DNA of 40,774 bases. It comes from Myxococcales bacterium. GTDB taxonomy: Bacteria > Myxococcota_A > Polyangia > Polyangiales > Polyangiaceae. The first letter of the stretch is position 1; each line of letters begins with the position of its first letter. This document shows, piece by piece, positions 1 through 8,262 of this stretch. The notes under the pieces were generated by a model. That model was not told the DNA's origin. It made no database searches and saw only the letters and a program-made list of their open reading frames with translations. The DNA lies in the NCBI GenBank assembly GCA_016191785.1, contig JACPVJ010000118.1, forward strand, positions 1 through 40,774, given 5' to 3'. The translations under genes and the position numbers were made by a program.

Positions 1-60
1 ACGACCGGGCCGCCGCGGCCGCTCCGAGTGCGCGACGCCCCGCGAGCGCGCGCAGCTCAC
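1..60 (-). CDS. Possible start of a further gene in the operon (partial)
   Basis: A GTG codon at 60-58 overlaps the stop codon of the preceding Tat-exported gene in a GTGA arrangement, the usual sign of translational coupling in this window. The frame stays open to the window edge, giving about 20 residues rich in Arg, Ser and Gly. In many bacteria a gluconate-dehydrogenase-subunit-3-like gene is followed by a GMC oxidoreductase, which is what I would guess here, but no recognisable domain lies within the window. Low confidence. Confidence 0.25.
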   Translation of the reverse strand, partial: MSCARSRGVAHSERPRRPGR

Positions 61-593
61 CGCCCGAGCCGCGCGAGCGAAGGTCCCGGATAGCCGATGT
101 GCGGCCACACCTCGGGGGAGTCGTAGAACACCAGCGCCATGAACTTGCGGAACGCGATCGCCACCTGGCGGCGCAGCAAGGTGTCGCTGCTGGCCCACGC
201 GTCGTAGTGAGCCAGGCGTTCGGCGTCGGACAGCCGCGAGAATGCGGTCCAGCGGTGCTCGAAGAGCAGCGGCCCGAGCTCGAACAGAAGCAGTGCGCGC
301 CGGAGCTTCTCGACGTTCGCGGCCGGCTCGCCGCGCAAGAACCCGTCGAACGCGCGGGCCAGGTCGAAGCTGTCGGCGCCGATCTCGAACGGCCCGCCCC
401 GCGGGATCAACGTCTTCGCGAGGGCATCGAGGGTGCGGTACTCGCGGGCGCCGAGCACGGCGAGGTTCGCCACGTCGGGCGCACCGGAGAGCAGCGACGC
501 CACACTGCCGCCCACCACCAACGCCGACGCGCCCACCGCGCCGAGCGCGATCACCCTCCGGCGGGTCAGGAACCCGAACCCGGCCGTGCTCAT
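57..593 (-). CDS. Tat-exported gluconate 2-dehydrogenase subunit 3-like protein
   Basis: A 178-residue protein whose N-terminus has a twin-arginine export signal (TRRRVIALGA followed by a hydrophobic, Ala/Gly/Val-rich stretch to about residue 35). The body, with TLDALAKTLIPRGG near residue 55 and a C-terminal Tyr/Pro-containing WPHIGYPGP, resembles the small subunit-3 family that accompanies membrane-linked GMC-type sugar or alcohol dehydrogenases and helps their export. The ATG at 593-591 overlaps the TGA of the upstream regulator gene (ATGA), so the two are probably translated in a coupled way. The open frame extends upstream, but that part is antisense-like read-through inside the regulator gene and the Tat signal fixes the start. 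The substrate cannot be inferred. Confidence 0.75.
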   Translation of the reverse strand: MSTAGFGFLTRRRVIALGAVGASALVVGGSVASLLSGAPDVANLAVLGAREYRTLDALAKTLIPRGGPFEIGADSFDLARAFDGFLRGEPAANVEKLRRALLLFELGPLLFEHRWTAFSRLSDAERLAHYDAWASSDTLLRRQVAIAFRKFMALVFYDSPEVWPHIGYPGPSLARLGR

Positions 594-3500
594 TGGATTC
601 CGTACTCTCTCAGGCGACGATAGAACGTGCGCCGGGGGATGCCGCTCATCTCGGCGGCCTTCACCCGGTTCCAGTTGCAGCTCTGCAGGCACTTGAGGAT
701 CTTCTCGCGCTCGTCGGAGCGGTGCTGGCTGATCGTGCTCTTCGGCGGTCGGCGCTGGCTCGAGCGCGGCGGCCGGTTGGTGGTGCTGACCCCGGTGCGG
801 CCCTCCGCCACCGGCGTGTGGTGGGACGACTCGCCGCGCGGCGTGAACACGCGGCCGTCGGGCACGTCGAAGTCGTCCACCTGCAGCTCGCTGCGCTCGC
901 CCAGCACCCAGGCGTTCAGCAAGACGTGCTCCAGCTGGCGCACGTTGCCCGGCCACTCGTAGGCCATCAGCCGGCGCATGGCCTCGCGCGACACGGTGCC
1001 CTTGTCGCGCTTGTAGCGCGCCGAGAAGATCCCCAGGAAGTGATCGACCAGCTGGGGCACGTCGTCGACCCGCTCGCGCAGGGCCGGCAGGTGAAGCTCG
1101 ATCACCTGAATGCGATAGAACAGGTCCTCGCGGAAGCGGCCTTCCTTCACCATCTGCGCGAGGTCGCGGTTGGTCGCGAAGACCAGCCGCACGTCCACCG
1201 GCTCTTCGACCGCGCCACCCACCGGCCGCACGGTGCGCTCTTGCAGCACGCGGAGCAGCCCGGCCTGCATCTTGTGCGGCATCTCGCCGATCTCGTCGAG
1301 CAGCACGCTGCCGCCGTCGGCCTCGCGGAACAGGCCCTTGCGATCGCGATCCGCGCCGGTGTACGCGCCCTTGACGTTGCCGAACAGCTCGCTCTCGAGC
1401 AGGTGCTCGGGGATGGCGCCGCAGTTCACGCCCAGGAACTTGGCTTTGTTGCGGGGCGAGGCCTCGTGCACCGCCCGGGCCACCATCTCTTTGCCGGTGC
1501 CGCTCTCGCCGGTGATCAGGACGGGCACGTCGGTGTCGCGGATGCGATCGATCAGCGCGTACACGCGACGCATGGCGCTGCTGGTGCCCACCAGGCCGTG
1601 GTAGCCGAAGTGCGAGTAGAGCGTGTCGCGCGCGTCGCGCAGCTTGCGGCGGGCCTCCTTCAGTTTGTGGGTGCGATCGCCGAGCAGCTCACGCAGTCGC
1701 GCCTGCGCGTCTTCCAGCTCGCGGTTGGTGCGCCCGAGCTCGTCGGCGCGCTCGCGGTTCTCGTTGACCAGGCGCGCGGTCTCGATGGCGATCGCCACCT
1801 GATCGGCGAAGGCGCGGAGCGTGGGCAGCTCTCCCTCGAAGTGCGAGGCGGGGCGGAGCCGCGTCTCGATGTAGAGCGCACCGATGGGGCGGCCCGACGG
1901 CGCCAAGATCGGCACGCACGCCACCGACTGCAGCTGCAGCTGATGGACCGACGAGAAGCTCTTCATCCGCTTGTCGTCGGCCACGCTCGAGCTGACCATC
2001 GGCTCGCCCTTGGCGATCACGCTCTCGGCGATGGACCGCGAGAACTCGGCGTGCGGCTCGTCTCCGACCCGCGAGCGCGAGCTGTGCACGGTGAGGGCGC
2101 CGTCGGACTCTCGCAAGATCACGTAGCCGCGCTCGGCCCGGCACAGCTCGATGGCATGGCTCACCACCCGCGCCGTGAGCCGCTCGAGATCCAGCTCTCC
2201 CACCAGCTCGCTGTTGATCTCGAGGATGCGAGCCAGGCGCTGCTCGAGGGGCGTCGAGGCGTGGGACGAGATCGGCGACAGCTGCGAGATGTGGTTGATG
2301 CGGGGGGAGATGGTGGTGGCGGCGTGGGCGGTGACCGCGACCGCCATCTCGCGCTGGACCAGCGAGCGCAGCTCGCGCCGGCGAGGGTCGTTCCAGTAGA
2401 CCTCGCGCAGGTCCCGCGGCAACCGAGCGCCGATGTCCTCGAGCAGCGCCAGCGCCTCTTCTCGGTCGCGCCGCGCGTTCATGCTCTGGCCCGCGCCCTC
2501 TTCCAGCTCGGCGCGGGCGGCCAGCGCGCGCCACGACCACTCGCGCTGACCCGCCTCGCGCGACGCGGTGAGGGCGGCGTCCAGCGCTTCGCGCGCCCCC
2601 GCCTCGTCGTCGGCCAGCATCGCCACGCGCCCCTCGGCCAGCATCTGCAGCGGCCGGTGCGCCGGGCTGTCGCCCAGCTCGCGCTCGGCCCGCGACAGCC
2701 AGCCGCGCAGCTCCGAGACCTCTTCGGTGCCCGAGCGGGTGGCGACCAGCACCGCCTCGAGCAGCGCCTCGGCCGAGTCGATGCCGCGACCCAGGGCTTC
2801 GTAGGCGGCGGCGCTGGCCTCGTAGTCGCGCACCGCAGCTTCGGTCTGCCCCGAGAGGGCCATGAGCTCGGCGCTGAGCCCGAAGAGCTGAGCCCGCATC
2901 ACCGGCGGCAGCTGCGAGCGTTGCGCTTCCAGCGCCTCGATGCTGGCGCGCGCTCGCGCCAGGCGGCCCAGGTAGAGGTCGGTGTTCGCCAGGTTCAGCA
3001 GCGCTTGCCGGGTGGTCGAGCGGCGCCCCGAGCGCTTGCCCATGTCCACGGCGCCCTCGAAGTGCTGGATGGCGCCGGCGATGTCGCCACGCATCTTGAG
3101 CAAGCCCGCCAGGTTCAGTCGCAGCGTGCCGAGCATGCCGGCGTCCCCCGCCTTCTCGCCGGCCGCGAGGCCCTCTTCGTAGAACTTCCGCGCCTCGTCG
3201 ATGCGGTCGTGACGCTGCAACGCGAAGCCGAGACAGGTCAGCGCGATCGACTCGGCGCGGGGCGACTCGAGCTCGCGCGCGCGCATCACTGCGCGGGTCA
3301 AGAGGTCCCGGGCCTCGTCGTGTCGCCCCAAGAACGACAGCGCCGAGCCCTTGAACGCCAGCGCTTCGACGCCCACCGGCGACGGATCGTCGATGATCGG
3401 CGCCATCACCTCGAGCGCCGTCGCATAGTCCGCGAGCCCGACGTGGGCTCGACCCAGGTACAGCCGCCAGGCCTTGCCCGCAGGCGAGTCCGGGGCCTGT

Positions 3501-5044
3501 TGCGCGAGGGCGCGCACCGACTCGAGCTCGGTGAGGGCCGCCGACGCCTCGCCCAGACCCACGGCCAGCCGCGCCCGCGCCGTCGCCATGGCGAGCGGGT
3601 CGGCGTTCTTCACGGCGTCGAGCGCGGACCGCGCGTCGTCGTAGCGTCCCTTCTCCAAGAAGTGCAACGCACGCTCCAGCGGGTCGTCGGGGACCGTCGC
3701 GTCGCGACTCGGATCCTCGGACAGCACCCGCTCGATGTCGGCGGCCGACGCCACCGCTTCCGAGGCGATCACCCGCACGATTCGCCGGAGCTCGCCCGGG
3801 CGAGAGCCGCAAGCGGTGACGATGCGCTCGATCATCGAGTCGGTGAGGGACGGCACCGCGCGCCGCACCAGATCGCTCGCCGCCGGCTTGTCGAGGGGCG
3901 GCACCACGCACTCGGCCGCGCCCTCGCCCAGCGCCGAGCCGCCGACCACGACCAGGCGCGCGCCGGCTGCTCGTACGCTCCGGACGGACTCCAGGCTCTC
4001 GGCGCCGAGCAGATCGGCGTCGTCGACCAAGACGATGGCGCCGTCGTTCGCCGAGTCCTCGAGCTCGGCAGCGACGGCTGCACCCGACGCCGCCGTCGAC
4101 TCGTCGATCCACGCGACCGGCACGCCCTCGACCCCCAGCGACCAGGCTGCGCGGCGGAAGAGCGCGGTCTTGCCCGAGCCCTCTGGCCCGACCACGCGCA
4201 AGAGCCCGCCCGGCGAGAGCCGGCGGATCGCGTCGAGCAGCTTGTGCGCCACGCCGTCGATCCCCACCACCGGCCAGAGCGCCGCGGCGCTGCCCAAGGG
4301 CTCGGGCGGCGGCAGGCCCGCCGCGTGGCGCAGCGCGCTCGCGAACTCGTCGGCCGACGGGTGGCGCGCGCTCGGGTCGTCACCGGTCGCGCGCTCGGCG
4401 ACCGCGTCCAGCCGCGCCCGGACCTCTTTCGACAGATCCTTGGCCTGCTCCACCGCCTCGATCAGCGCCACACCCAGGGCGTAGACCTCGGCGCGCACCG
4501 TGAGCGGACCGCCAGCCAGGAGCTCGGGCGCGGCGTAGCGCGGGGTGAGCCCCTCGGCGGCGGTCCCCTTGTCCTTCCAGGGCGCCGCCAGGCCGAGATC
4601 GACCAGCGTGGTGCGGCCCCCAGCCTCGACGATGATGTTCGCCGGCTTGATGTCGCCGTGCAAAAGCCCAGCGCGGTGCACCAGCGTCAGTTGCTCGGCC
4701 GCGCGCGCCAGCGCGTCGAGCGTGGTTCGCGTGCCGCGCCCGCGCTCGATCCGCTCTTGCAAGCTGTCACCCTCGACCAGCTCGCGCACCATGAACGGTC
4801 GCGCGGTGCCGGGCAGCCGCCCGAAGCGAACCACCCGCGGCACGCCCAGGCCCTCGAGCCCCGAGAGCGCCACCGCTTCGCGCACCAGCGCGGCCATCTC
4901 GCGCTCGCTGGCCCCCTCGGCCAGCACCTTCAGCGCGAGTCGCTCGCCGCTGTGTCGATCGCGAACCGACCAGACCTCCCCGCCGCCGCCCTTTCCCAGG
5001 CGACTGACAGGGAGGTAACGTTTGGGGAGCTCGAAGCGCGCCAC
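590..5044 (-). CDS. Ser/Thr kinase - ATPase - TPR - GAF - sigma-54 activator fusion
   Basis: A 1484-residue multidomain regulator, read from a GTG start with TGAGG five bases upstream. Domains in order: protein kinase (about 10-245; P-loop GKGGGGEV, Lys39, catalytic HGDIKPAN at 129-136, DLG at 149-151 in place of DFG); a STAND/AAA-type ATPase (about 255-440; GPEGSGKT at 286-293 and Walker B VLVDDAD); TPR-like helices (about 455-890); GAF (about 940-1095); coiled coil (1095-1145); sigma-54 interaction AAA+ domain (1150-1390; GESGTGKE at 1179, GAYTGA at 1226 where GAFTGA is usual, Arg-finger region FREDLFYR); and a Fis-type helix-turn-helix at 1445-1484. It probably senses a ligand or phosphorylation state and activates sigma-54 promoters. 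It follows the outer-membrane gene by 6 bp and overlaps the Tat gene. Confidence 0.93.
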   Translation of the reverse strand: MARFELPKRYLPVSRLGKGGGGEVWSVRDRHSGERLALKVLAEGASEREMAALVREAVALSGLEGLGVPRVVRFGRLPGTARPFMVRELVEGDSLQERIERGRGTRTTLDALARAAEQLTLVHRAGLLHGDIKPANIIVEAGGRTTLVDLGLAAPWKDKGTAAEGLTPRYAAPELLAGGPLTVRAEVYALGVALIEAVEQAKDLSKEVRARLDAVAERATGDDPSARHPSADEFASALRHAAGLPPPEPLGSAAALWPVVGIDGVAHKLLDAIRRLSPGGLLRVVGPEGSGKTALFRRAAWSLGVEGVPVAWIDESTAASGAAVAAELEDSANDGAIVLVDDADLLGAESLESVRSVRAAGARLVVVGGSALGEGAAECVVPPLDKPAASDLVRRAVPSLTDSMIERIVTACGSRPGELRRIVRVIASEAVASAADIERVLSEDPSRDATVPDDPLERALHFLEKGRYDDARSALDAVKNADPLAMATARARLAVGLGEASAALTELESVRALAQQAPDSPAGKAWRLYLGRAHVGLADYATALEVMAPIIDDPSPVGVEALAFKGSALSFLGRHDEARDLLTRAVMRARELESPRAESIALTCLGFALQRHDRIDEARKFYEEGLAAGEKAGDAGMLGTLRLNLAGLLKMRGDIAGAIQHFEGAVDMGKRSGRRSTTRQALLNLANTDLYLGRLARARASIEALEAQRSQLPPVMRAQLFGLSAELMALSGQTEAAVRDYEASAAAYEALGRGIDSAEALLEAVLVATRSGTEEVSELRGWLSRAERELGDSPAHRPLQMLAEGRVAMLADDEAGAREALDAALTASREAGQREWSWRALAARAELEEGAGQSMNARRDREEALALLEDIGARLPRDLREVYWNDPRRRELRSLVQREMAVAVTAHAATTISPRINHISQLSPISSHASTPLEQRLARILEINSELVGELDLERLTARVVSHAIELCRAERGYVILRESDGALTVHSSRSRVGDEPHAEFSRSIAESVIAKGEPMVSSSVADDKRMKSFSSVHQLQLQSVACVPILAPSGRPIGALYIETRLRPASHFEGELPTLRAFADQVAIAIETARLVNENRERADELGRTNRELEDAQARLRELLGDRTHKLKEARRKLRDARDTLYSHFGYHGLVGTSSAMRRVYALIDRIRDTDVPVLITGESGTGKEMVARAVHEASPRNKAKFLGVNCGAIPEHLLESELFGNVKGAYTGADRDRKGLFREADGGSVLLDEIGEMPHKMQAGLLRVLQERTVRPVGGAVEEPVDVRLVFATNRDLAQMVKEGRFREDLFYRIQVIELHLPALRERVDDVPQLVDHFLGIFSARYKRDKGTVSREAMRRLMAYEWPGNVRQLEHVLLNAWVLGERSELQVDDFDVPDGRVFTPRGESSHHTPVAEGRTGVSTTNRPPRSSQRRPPKSTISQHRSDEREKILKCLQSCNWNRVKAAEMSGIPRRTFYRRLREYGIQ

Positions 5045-5050
5045 GCGGCC

Positions 5051-5956
5051 TCAGAGACCGTAGTCGGCGCCCACCCCGAAGAAGAAGCCGCTGGTGCCGA
5101 AGCCCGCGTCCAGGCGCGCCACGAAGTTCTTCGCGGGCTTGTAGCGGAAGCCGGTCTGCAGCGCGAGCCAGGGGAAGATGATGGGCTTGCTGCCGCCGTT
5201 GGCCCAGCTCGCCTCTTTGTAGCCGTCGTAGTGGTCGTTGTCGTCGCCGCAGAAGTCGCCGATGGCGGGGTTGCCCGGCCCGGTGCACTTTTCCCACTTG
5301 TAGGGGTCGGTGTTGGGGTTTCCGTCCTTCGGATAAGCCTGAGTCCGGAACAGATCGCCGAACACGAGACCGAAGCCCGCGCCCATGCCGTAGTTCACCG
5401 CGAACTGCGAGCCCAGCTCCTGGCTCCAGAGGAAGTCGGCGGTGAGGTAGATCACGTTCAAGTCGCTCTTCACGATCTCGAACGCGTTCTTCGGATCGGA
5501 GCTCGCCTTGAACGGCGTGTCGTCCATGTAGTACCCGGCCCACCACAGGCTGAAGACGTACTCGAAGCCGTCTTTCCGGATCGCGAACTCGGGGCCGACG
5601 CCGTGCACGTAAACCGTCTCGCCGCCGTCACCGAACAGGTTCATCATGAACTTCGGCACCACGATGCCGCGGTAGCGCAGGCCCACGAAGCGGTAGGTCT
5701 GGCCCGGCAACTCGACCGGCGTGTCGCCGGCCGGCGCGTCGGCCGTGGGGCTGCCGGCCTTCGGCTTGGGCGCCTCGGTTGGATCCGCCGCGGCCTCGTC
5801 GGGGTTGGGGGTAGCGACTGGCGGCGGGGCTGCCGCTTCGGCAGGCGCGGACTCCGCCGGTGGCTTGCCCTCGCCTTGTGCCATTGCAGCCGGCGCTGCC
5901 GCCAAGCACGCTGCTCCGAGAACCCCTCCGCAAATCCACTTCCGCTGGTCGTGCAT
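5051..5956 (-). CDS. Outer-membrane beta-barrel-like protein
   Basis: A 301-residue protein with a Sec signal peptide (hydrophobic, ending AAMAQG at about residue 27), an Ala/Pro/Glu-rich linker to about residue 75, then a region of alternating aromatic and polar strands (for example YRFVGLRYRGIVVP, FEYVFSLWWAGYYMDD) and a C-terminal strand ending VGADYGL. This suits an outer-membrane barrel or surface protein of unknown role. The start at 5956 is chosen because GGAGG lies about nine bases upstream and the signal peptide begins there; an open frame extends another 100 codons upstream but crosses the divergent promoter region. It is first in a likely operon with the kinase/sigma-54 activator, 6 bp downstream. 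No specific family recognised. Confidence 0.7.
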   Translation of the reverse strand: MHDQRKWICGGVLGAACLAAAPAAMAQGEGKPPAESAPAEAAAPPPVATPNPDEAAADPTEAPKPKAGSPTADAPAGDTPVELPGQTYRFVGLRYRGIVVPKFMMNLFGDGGETVYVHGVGPEFAIRKDGFEYVFSLWWAGYYMDDTPFKASSDPKNAFEIVKSDLNVIYLTADFLWSQELGSQFAVNYGMGAGFGLVFGDLFRTQAYPKDGNPNTDPYKWEKCTGPGNPAIGDFCGDDNDHYDGYKEASWANGGSKPIIFPWLALQTGFRYKPAKNFVARLDAGFGTSGFFFGVGADYGL

Positions 5957-5976
5957 GCGCTCACCCTCCGGCCATC

Positions 5977-6027
5977 TGGCACGTCCACGTGCCACGGCGG
6001 CGCGGATTGTGCCACGACGCTGTGCCA
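5977..6027. promoter_or_regulatory. Palindrome plus three spaced TGGCAC motifs between divergent genes
   Basis: The divergent intergenic region holds a perfect inverted repeat, TGGCACGT-CC-ACGTGCCA (5977-5994). On the minus strand TGGCAC occurs three times, at 5994-5989, 6014-6009 and 6027-6022, spaced 20 and 13 bases apart. TGGCAC is the -24 half of a sigma-54 promoter, but no copy has a good TTGC at the -12 position, so these are better read as an operator cluster. Position just before the outer-membrane/regulator operon suggests control of that operon, perhaps by its own product. Confidence 0.4.
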
Positions 6028-6122
6028 AATTGCAAAGCTCGGCTTTCGCAGCGAAATCTGCGTGTTGTGCGGCCAGGCACGGCTCAACCAGGCATGCTAT
6101 TGGGGGTGCGCGTCGTAGCGGC

Positions 6123-7196
6123 ATGATCCTCCACAGCTTGGTCGTCGAGCAGGCCGTCGACATCGACGAGCGCGCGTTTTTCGTCAAAGAGCTGGTGCTC
6201 GCGCGCGGCGTGATGCCCATCGCGATGGTGCGCAAGCGCGCGGTGCGGGCGCCCACGACCAGCGCGATTGCCCGGCCGGAACCCAGCGAGCAGGCGGCAG
6301 AGACACGAGCGCCCGTGCTCTTGATCCACGGTTACGGACAGAATCGCTACGCCTTCCACTTGCCGCTCCGGAGCCTGGCAAACCACCTGGCCCGCGCGGG
6401 CTTCGACGTGTTCAACGTCGACCTCCGCGGCCGTGGTCGCAGCGGACACTTCGGCGCACGCCGGCCGCGTTCGGTGCTCGAGTTCATCCACGAGGACGTG
6501 CCCGCCGCGCTCGACGAGATCAAGACCCTGTCGGGGGCTCGCCCGGTGTACATCGTCGGCCACTCGCTCGGCGGCGTGGTGGCCTACTGCGTAGCCGTCG
6601 ACCATCCCTCGCGCGTGGCGGGGGTGGCGTCGCTGGGTTCGCCGTATCATTTCACCGCCGGGTCGCGCTGGCTGACCGGCTTGACCAGCGCCTTCCTCGC
6701 CCTCGATCAGCGGGTGAACCTGCCCAACTTCGCGGTGCCCGCGCGGGCCTATGGCAAGTTCGTGCGCACCGCCCGGCGGGTGGTCGAGAGCCCGCTCTAC
6801 CCGCTGCCGTTCCGTGGCTTCCACCGCGGCGCCATCGAGCCCGAGGTGCTGGAGCAACACATGGCGCTGGCGATGGACCGCGGCAGCATCGCCACGATGC
6901 GCGCGATGTTCAGCTGGGCGCAAGAGGCCCGCGAGCGCAAGGCCGGGGACGACGGCGTGTTCGGCTACGGCCGGCGCTTCGAGTCGCTCGACGTGCCCCT
7001 GCTGGTGATCTCGGGCATCTACGACGACCTGGCGCCGCCCGCCTCGGTGAAGCCGGCATATTCGCTCTCGGCTTCGAGCGACCGAACCTATCGCGAGCTA
7101 CCGTTCGGGCACGTCGATCTCTTGATCGGACGCGAGGCCCCCCAGCTCACCTGGCCCTTGCTCGAGTCGTGGCTCGTCAAGCGCAGCCGGGCCTGA
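6123..7196 (+). CDS. Alpha/beta hydrolase (serine hydrolase)
   Basis: A 357-residue alpha/beta-hydrolase-fold protein. The oxyanion segment LLIHGYGQNRYAF is at about residues 65-78, the nucleophile elbow GHSLGG at about 150, the acid probably in GIYDDLAPP (about 300), and the catalytic His in FGHVDLLIG near the C-terminus. There is no signal peptide, so it is probably cytoplasmic. The family includes esterases, lipases and poly(hydroxyalkanoate)-related acyltransferases; the N-terminal 60 residues resemble the lead-in of class III PHA synthase-like or lysophospholipase-like proteins, but I cannot choose between them. The ATG at 6123 is preferred over longer in-frame starts because those would run through the divergent control region. 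Its 3' end overlaps the convergent DUF3079 frame. Confidence 0.8.
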   Translation: MILHSLVVEQAVDIDERAFFVKELVLARGVMPIAMVRKRAVRAPTTSAIARPEPSEQAAETRAPVLLIHGYGQNRYAFHLPLRSLANHLARAGFDVFNVDLRGRGRSGHFGARRPRSVLEFIHEDVPAALDEIKTLSGARPVYIVGHSLGGVVAYCVAVDHPSRVAGVASLGSPYHFTAGSRWLTGLTSAFLALDQRVNLPNFAVPARAYGKFVRTARRVVESPLYPLPFRGFHRGAIEPEVLEQHMALAMDRGSIATMRAMFSWAQEARERKAGDDGVFGYGRRFESLDVPLLVISGIYDDLAPPASVKPAYSLSASSDRTYRELPFGHVDLLIGREAPQLTWPLLESWLVKRSRA

Positions 7197-7361
7197 CTCG
7201 TTCCGCCACTCGAACCAGTCAGCGCCGAACAGCTCGGCCGGATGTGGCGTGCGCTCGGTGCCGTTGCCACAGGTCAGATCGCCGGCCGGGCACAGCTTGT
7301 CGCAACCCCAGCAGATGCGCTCGGGGTGAGGCGGGTTGCGGGGGAGAGGCGCGTCAGCCAG
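7098..7361 (-). CDS. DUF3079 family protein with a non-standard (CTG) start
   Basis: On the minus strand a frame encodes the DUF3079 signature: HPERICWGCDKLCPAGDL, then a CGNG motif, HPAELFG and DWFEW, with four cysteines spaced as in that family. Family members begin about 14 residues before the HPER motif. Here that position is a CTG (7361-7359), directly after an in-frame TGA, and no ATG, GTG or TTG exists between the stop and the motif. So either CTG is the start, or the gene is a fresh start-codon loss. It follows the coiled-coil gene by 19 bp with a possible GGGTGA just upstream. The frame continues past the usual family end to a TAG at 7098, giving 87 residues and overlapping the 3' end of the convergent hydrolase gene. 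Function unknown; probably metal-binding. Confidence 0.6.
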   Translation of the reverse strand: MADAPLPRNPPHPERICWGCDKLCPAGDLTCGNGTERTPHPAELFGADWFEWRNESGPAALDEPRLEQGPGELGGLASDQEIDVPER

Positions 7362-7380
7362 TCACCCGAGCGTAGCACGC

Positions 7381-7650
7381 TCAGCTGTCGAGCTTCTTCT
7401 TGAGCTTGGCCACCTCGGACTCGAGGGCCTTCACCTGCCGCTTCAGGTCTTTCACCTCGTCGGCAGTGGCGACGCGCATCATCTTGGCGAAGCGCTCAGT
7501 CTGCTCGGAGGTGAAGTGCTCCACTTTTCCGGGGACCTGGATCACCGTCATCATCGCTCGCATGAACTGCTCGTTCTGCATGAGCTTGGCCATGCGCGGA
7601 TCGCCCAAGAGCGCGAGCCCCCGCTTCTTCACCTCGTCTTTGATGCTCAT
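7381..7650 (-). CDS. Small coiled-coil protein
   Basis: An 89-residue hydrophilic protein. The first half, which includes the motifs ALLGDPRMAKLMQN and FMRAMMTVIQVPGK, is amphipathic, and residues about 60-87 (LKRQVKALESEVAKLKKK) form a clear heptad coiled coil with Leu/Val at a/d positions. Similar small helical proteins occur in myxobacteria near polyhydroxyalkanoate or cell-envelope genes and are usually left unnamed; I do not recognise a characterised family. It is divergent from the lipoprotein at 7749 and followed 19 bp later by the DUF3079 frame, with which it may be cotranscribed. Confidence 0.75.
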   Translation of the reverse strand: MSIKDEVKKRGLALLGDPRMAKLMQNEQFMRAMMTVIQVPGKVEHFTSEQTERFAKMMRVATADEVKDLKRQVKALESEVAKLKKKLDS

Positions 7651-7712
7651 TGCCCGGTTCTACCCGAGCGCCCCGGGAAAACGGCGACAAATCGGCCTCG
7701 GCCGCCAGCCGC

Positions 7713-7742
7713 TTGGCGCCCCTCGGCGGGGCCGGGTATTCT
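7713..7742 (+). promoter_or_regulatory. Candidate promoter for the 7749 lipoprotein gene
   Basis: TTGGCG at 7713-7718 and TATTCT at 7737-7742 are 18 bases apart. TATTCT ends six bases before the GTG start, which would place transcription initiation at or next to the start codon. No ribosome binding site is visible, consistent with a leaderless transcript. Inference from motif position only. Confidence 0.35.
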
Positions 7743-7748
7743 GGGCGC

Positions 7749-8219
7749 GTGCGCCGGTTCTTGGCCCTCGTCGCCCTGACCGCGGCCGTCACCACGGCCT
7801 GCGAGACCCACGTCCGCCGCGGGAGCACGCTCTACGGTGATGGGCGGTACGTCGAGGCCGCCGAGGTGTTCGAGCAGACCGAGCACCGCCTGACCCAGTA
7901 TTCGCCGCGCGAGCGCGCCGAGTACGGCCTGTATCGCGGGATGACGCTGCTCGTGCTGAACGACCTGCCGAGCGCCCGGCGCTGGCTGACCTACGCGTAC
8001 GAGGTCGAGCGGGTGGCCCCGGGCTCGCTGCGGGTCGATCGCCGGGCCTTGCTCGATCGCGGCTGGTTCGAGCTCGGTCAGCGACAGCGAGCAGAATTAG
8101 AGTCGACCCCGCCGGGGGACGGCACTGCCCTGGCGCATCGCCAACCCGCGCCCCCGCCGCCGCCGCTGCCGCCCTCGGACCCCGCGCCGAGCACCGAGCG
8201 CGCCCTGGTGCCGCGCTGA
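7749..8219 (+). CDS. Small TPR-like lipoprotein
   Basis: A 156-residue predicted lipoprotein starting at GTG 7749. The signal peptide ALVALTAAVTTAC ends at a Cys near residue 18. Residues about 25-110 form two or three helix pairs (YGDGRYVEAAEVFEQTE, and YGLYRGMTLLVLNDLPSARRWL), typical of tetratricopeptide repeats, and the tail from about 120 is Pro-rich and probably disordered. Such proteins commonly act as assembly or scaffold factors at the inner face of the outer membrane; no specific partner is evident. The start is taken at GTG rather than further upstream because the lipoprotein signal begins there and the TATTCT hexamer is just upstream. Confidence 0.65.
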   Translation: MRRFLALVALTAAVTTACETHVRRGSTLYGDGRYVEAAEVFEQTEHRLTQYSPRERAEYGLYRGMTLLVLNDLPSARRWLTYAYEVERVAPGSLRVDRRALLDRGWFELGQRQRAELESTPPGDGTALAHRQPAPPPPPLPPSDPAPSTERALVPR

Positions 8220-8262
8220 CGGGTTGGCGAAGCCAGGCCGGCGCCCTACAGCTCTGCCTGGC

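Noticed and set aside
5977..6027. Sigma-54 promoter for the outer-membrane operon
   Set aside because: TGGCAC boxes are present but the bases at the -12 position are CGTG or GCGC rather than TTGC.
242..6118. A 5.9-kb open frame on the plus strand
   Set aside because: It is antisense to the kinase/sigma-54 activator and outer-membrane genes. In GC-rich DNA one antisense frame is often free of stops. The translation is Arg/His/Gln/Ala-rich with no recognisable domain, while the minus strand has complete domains.
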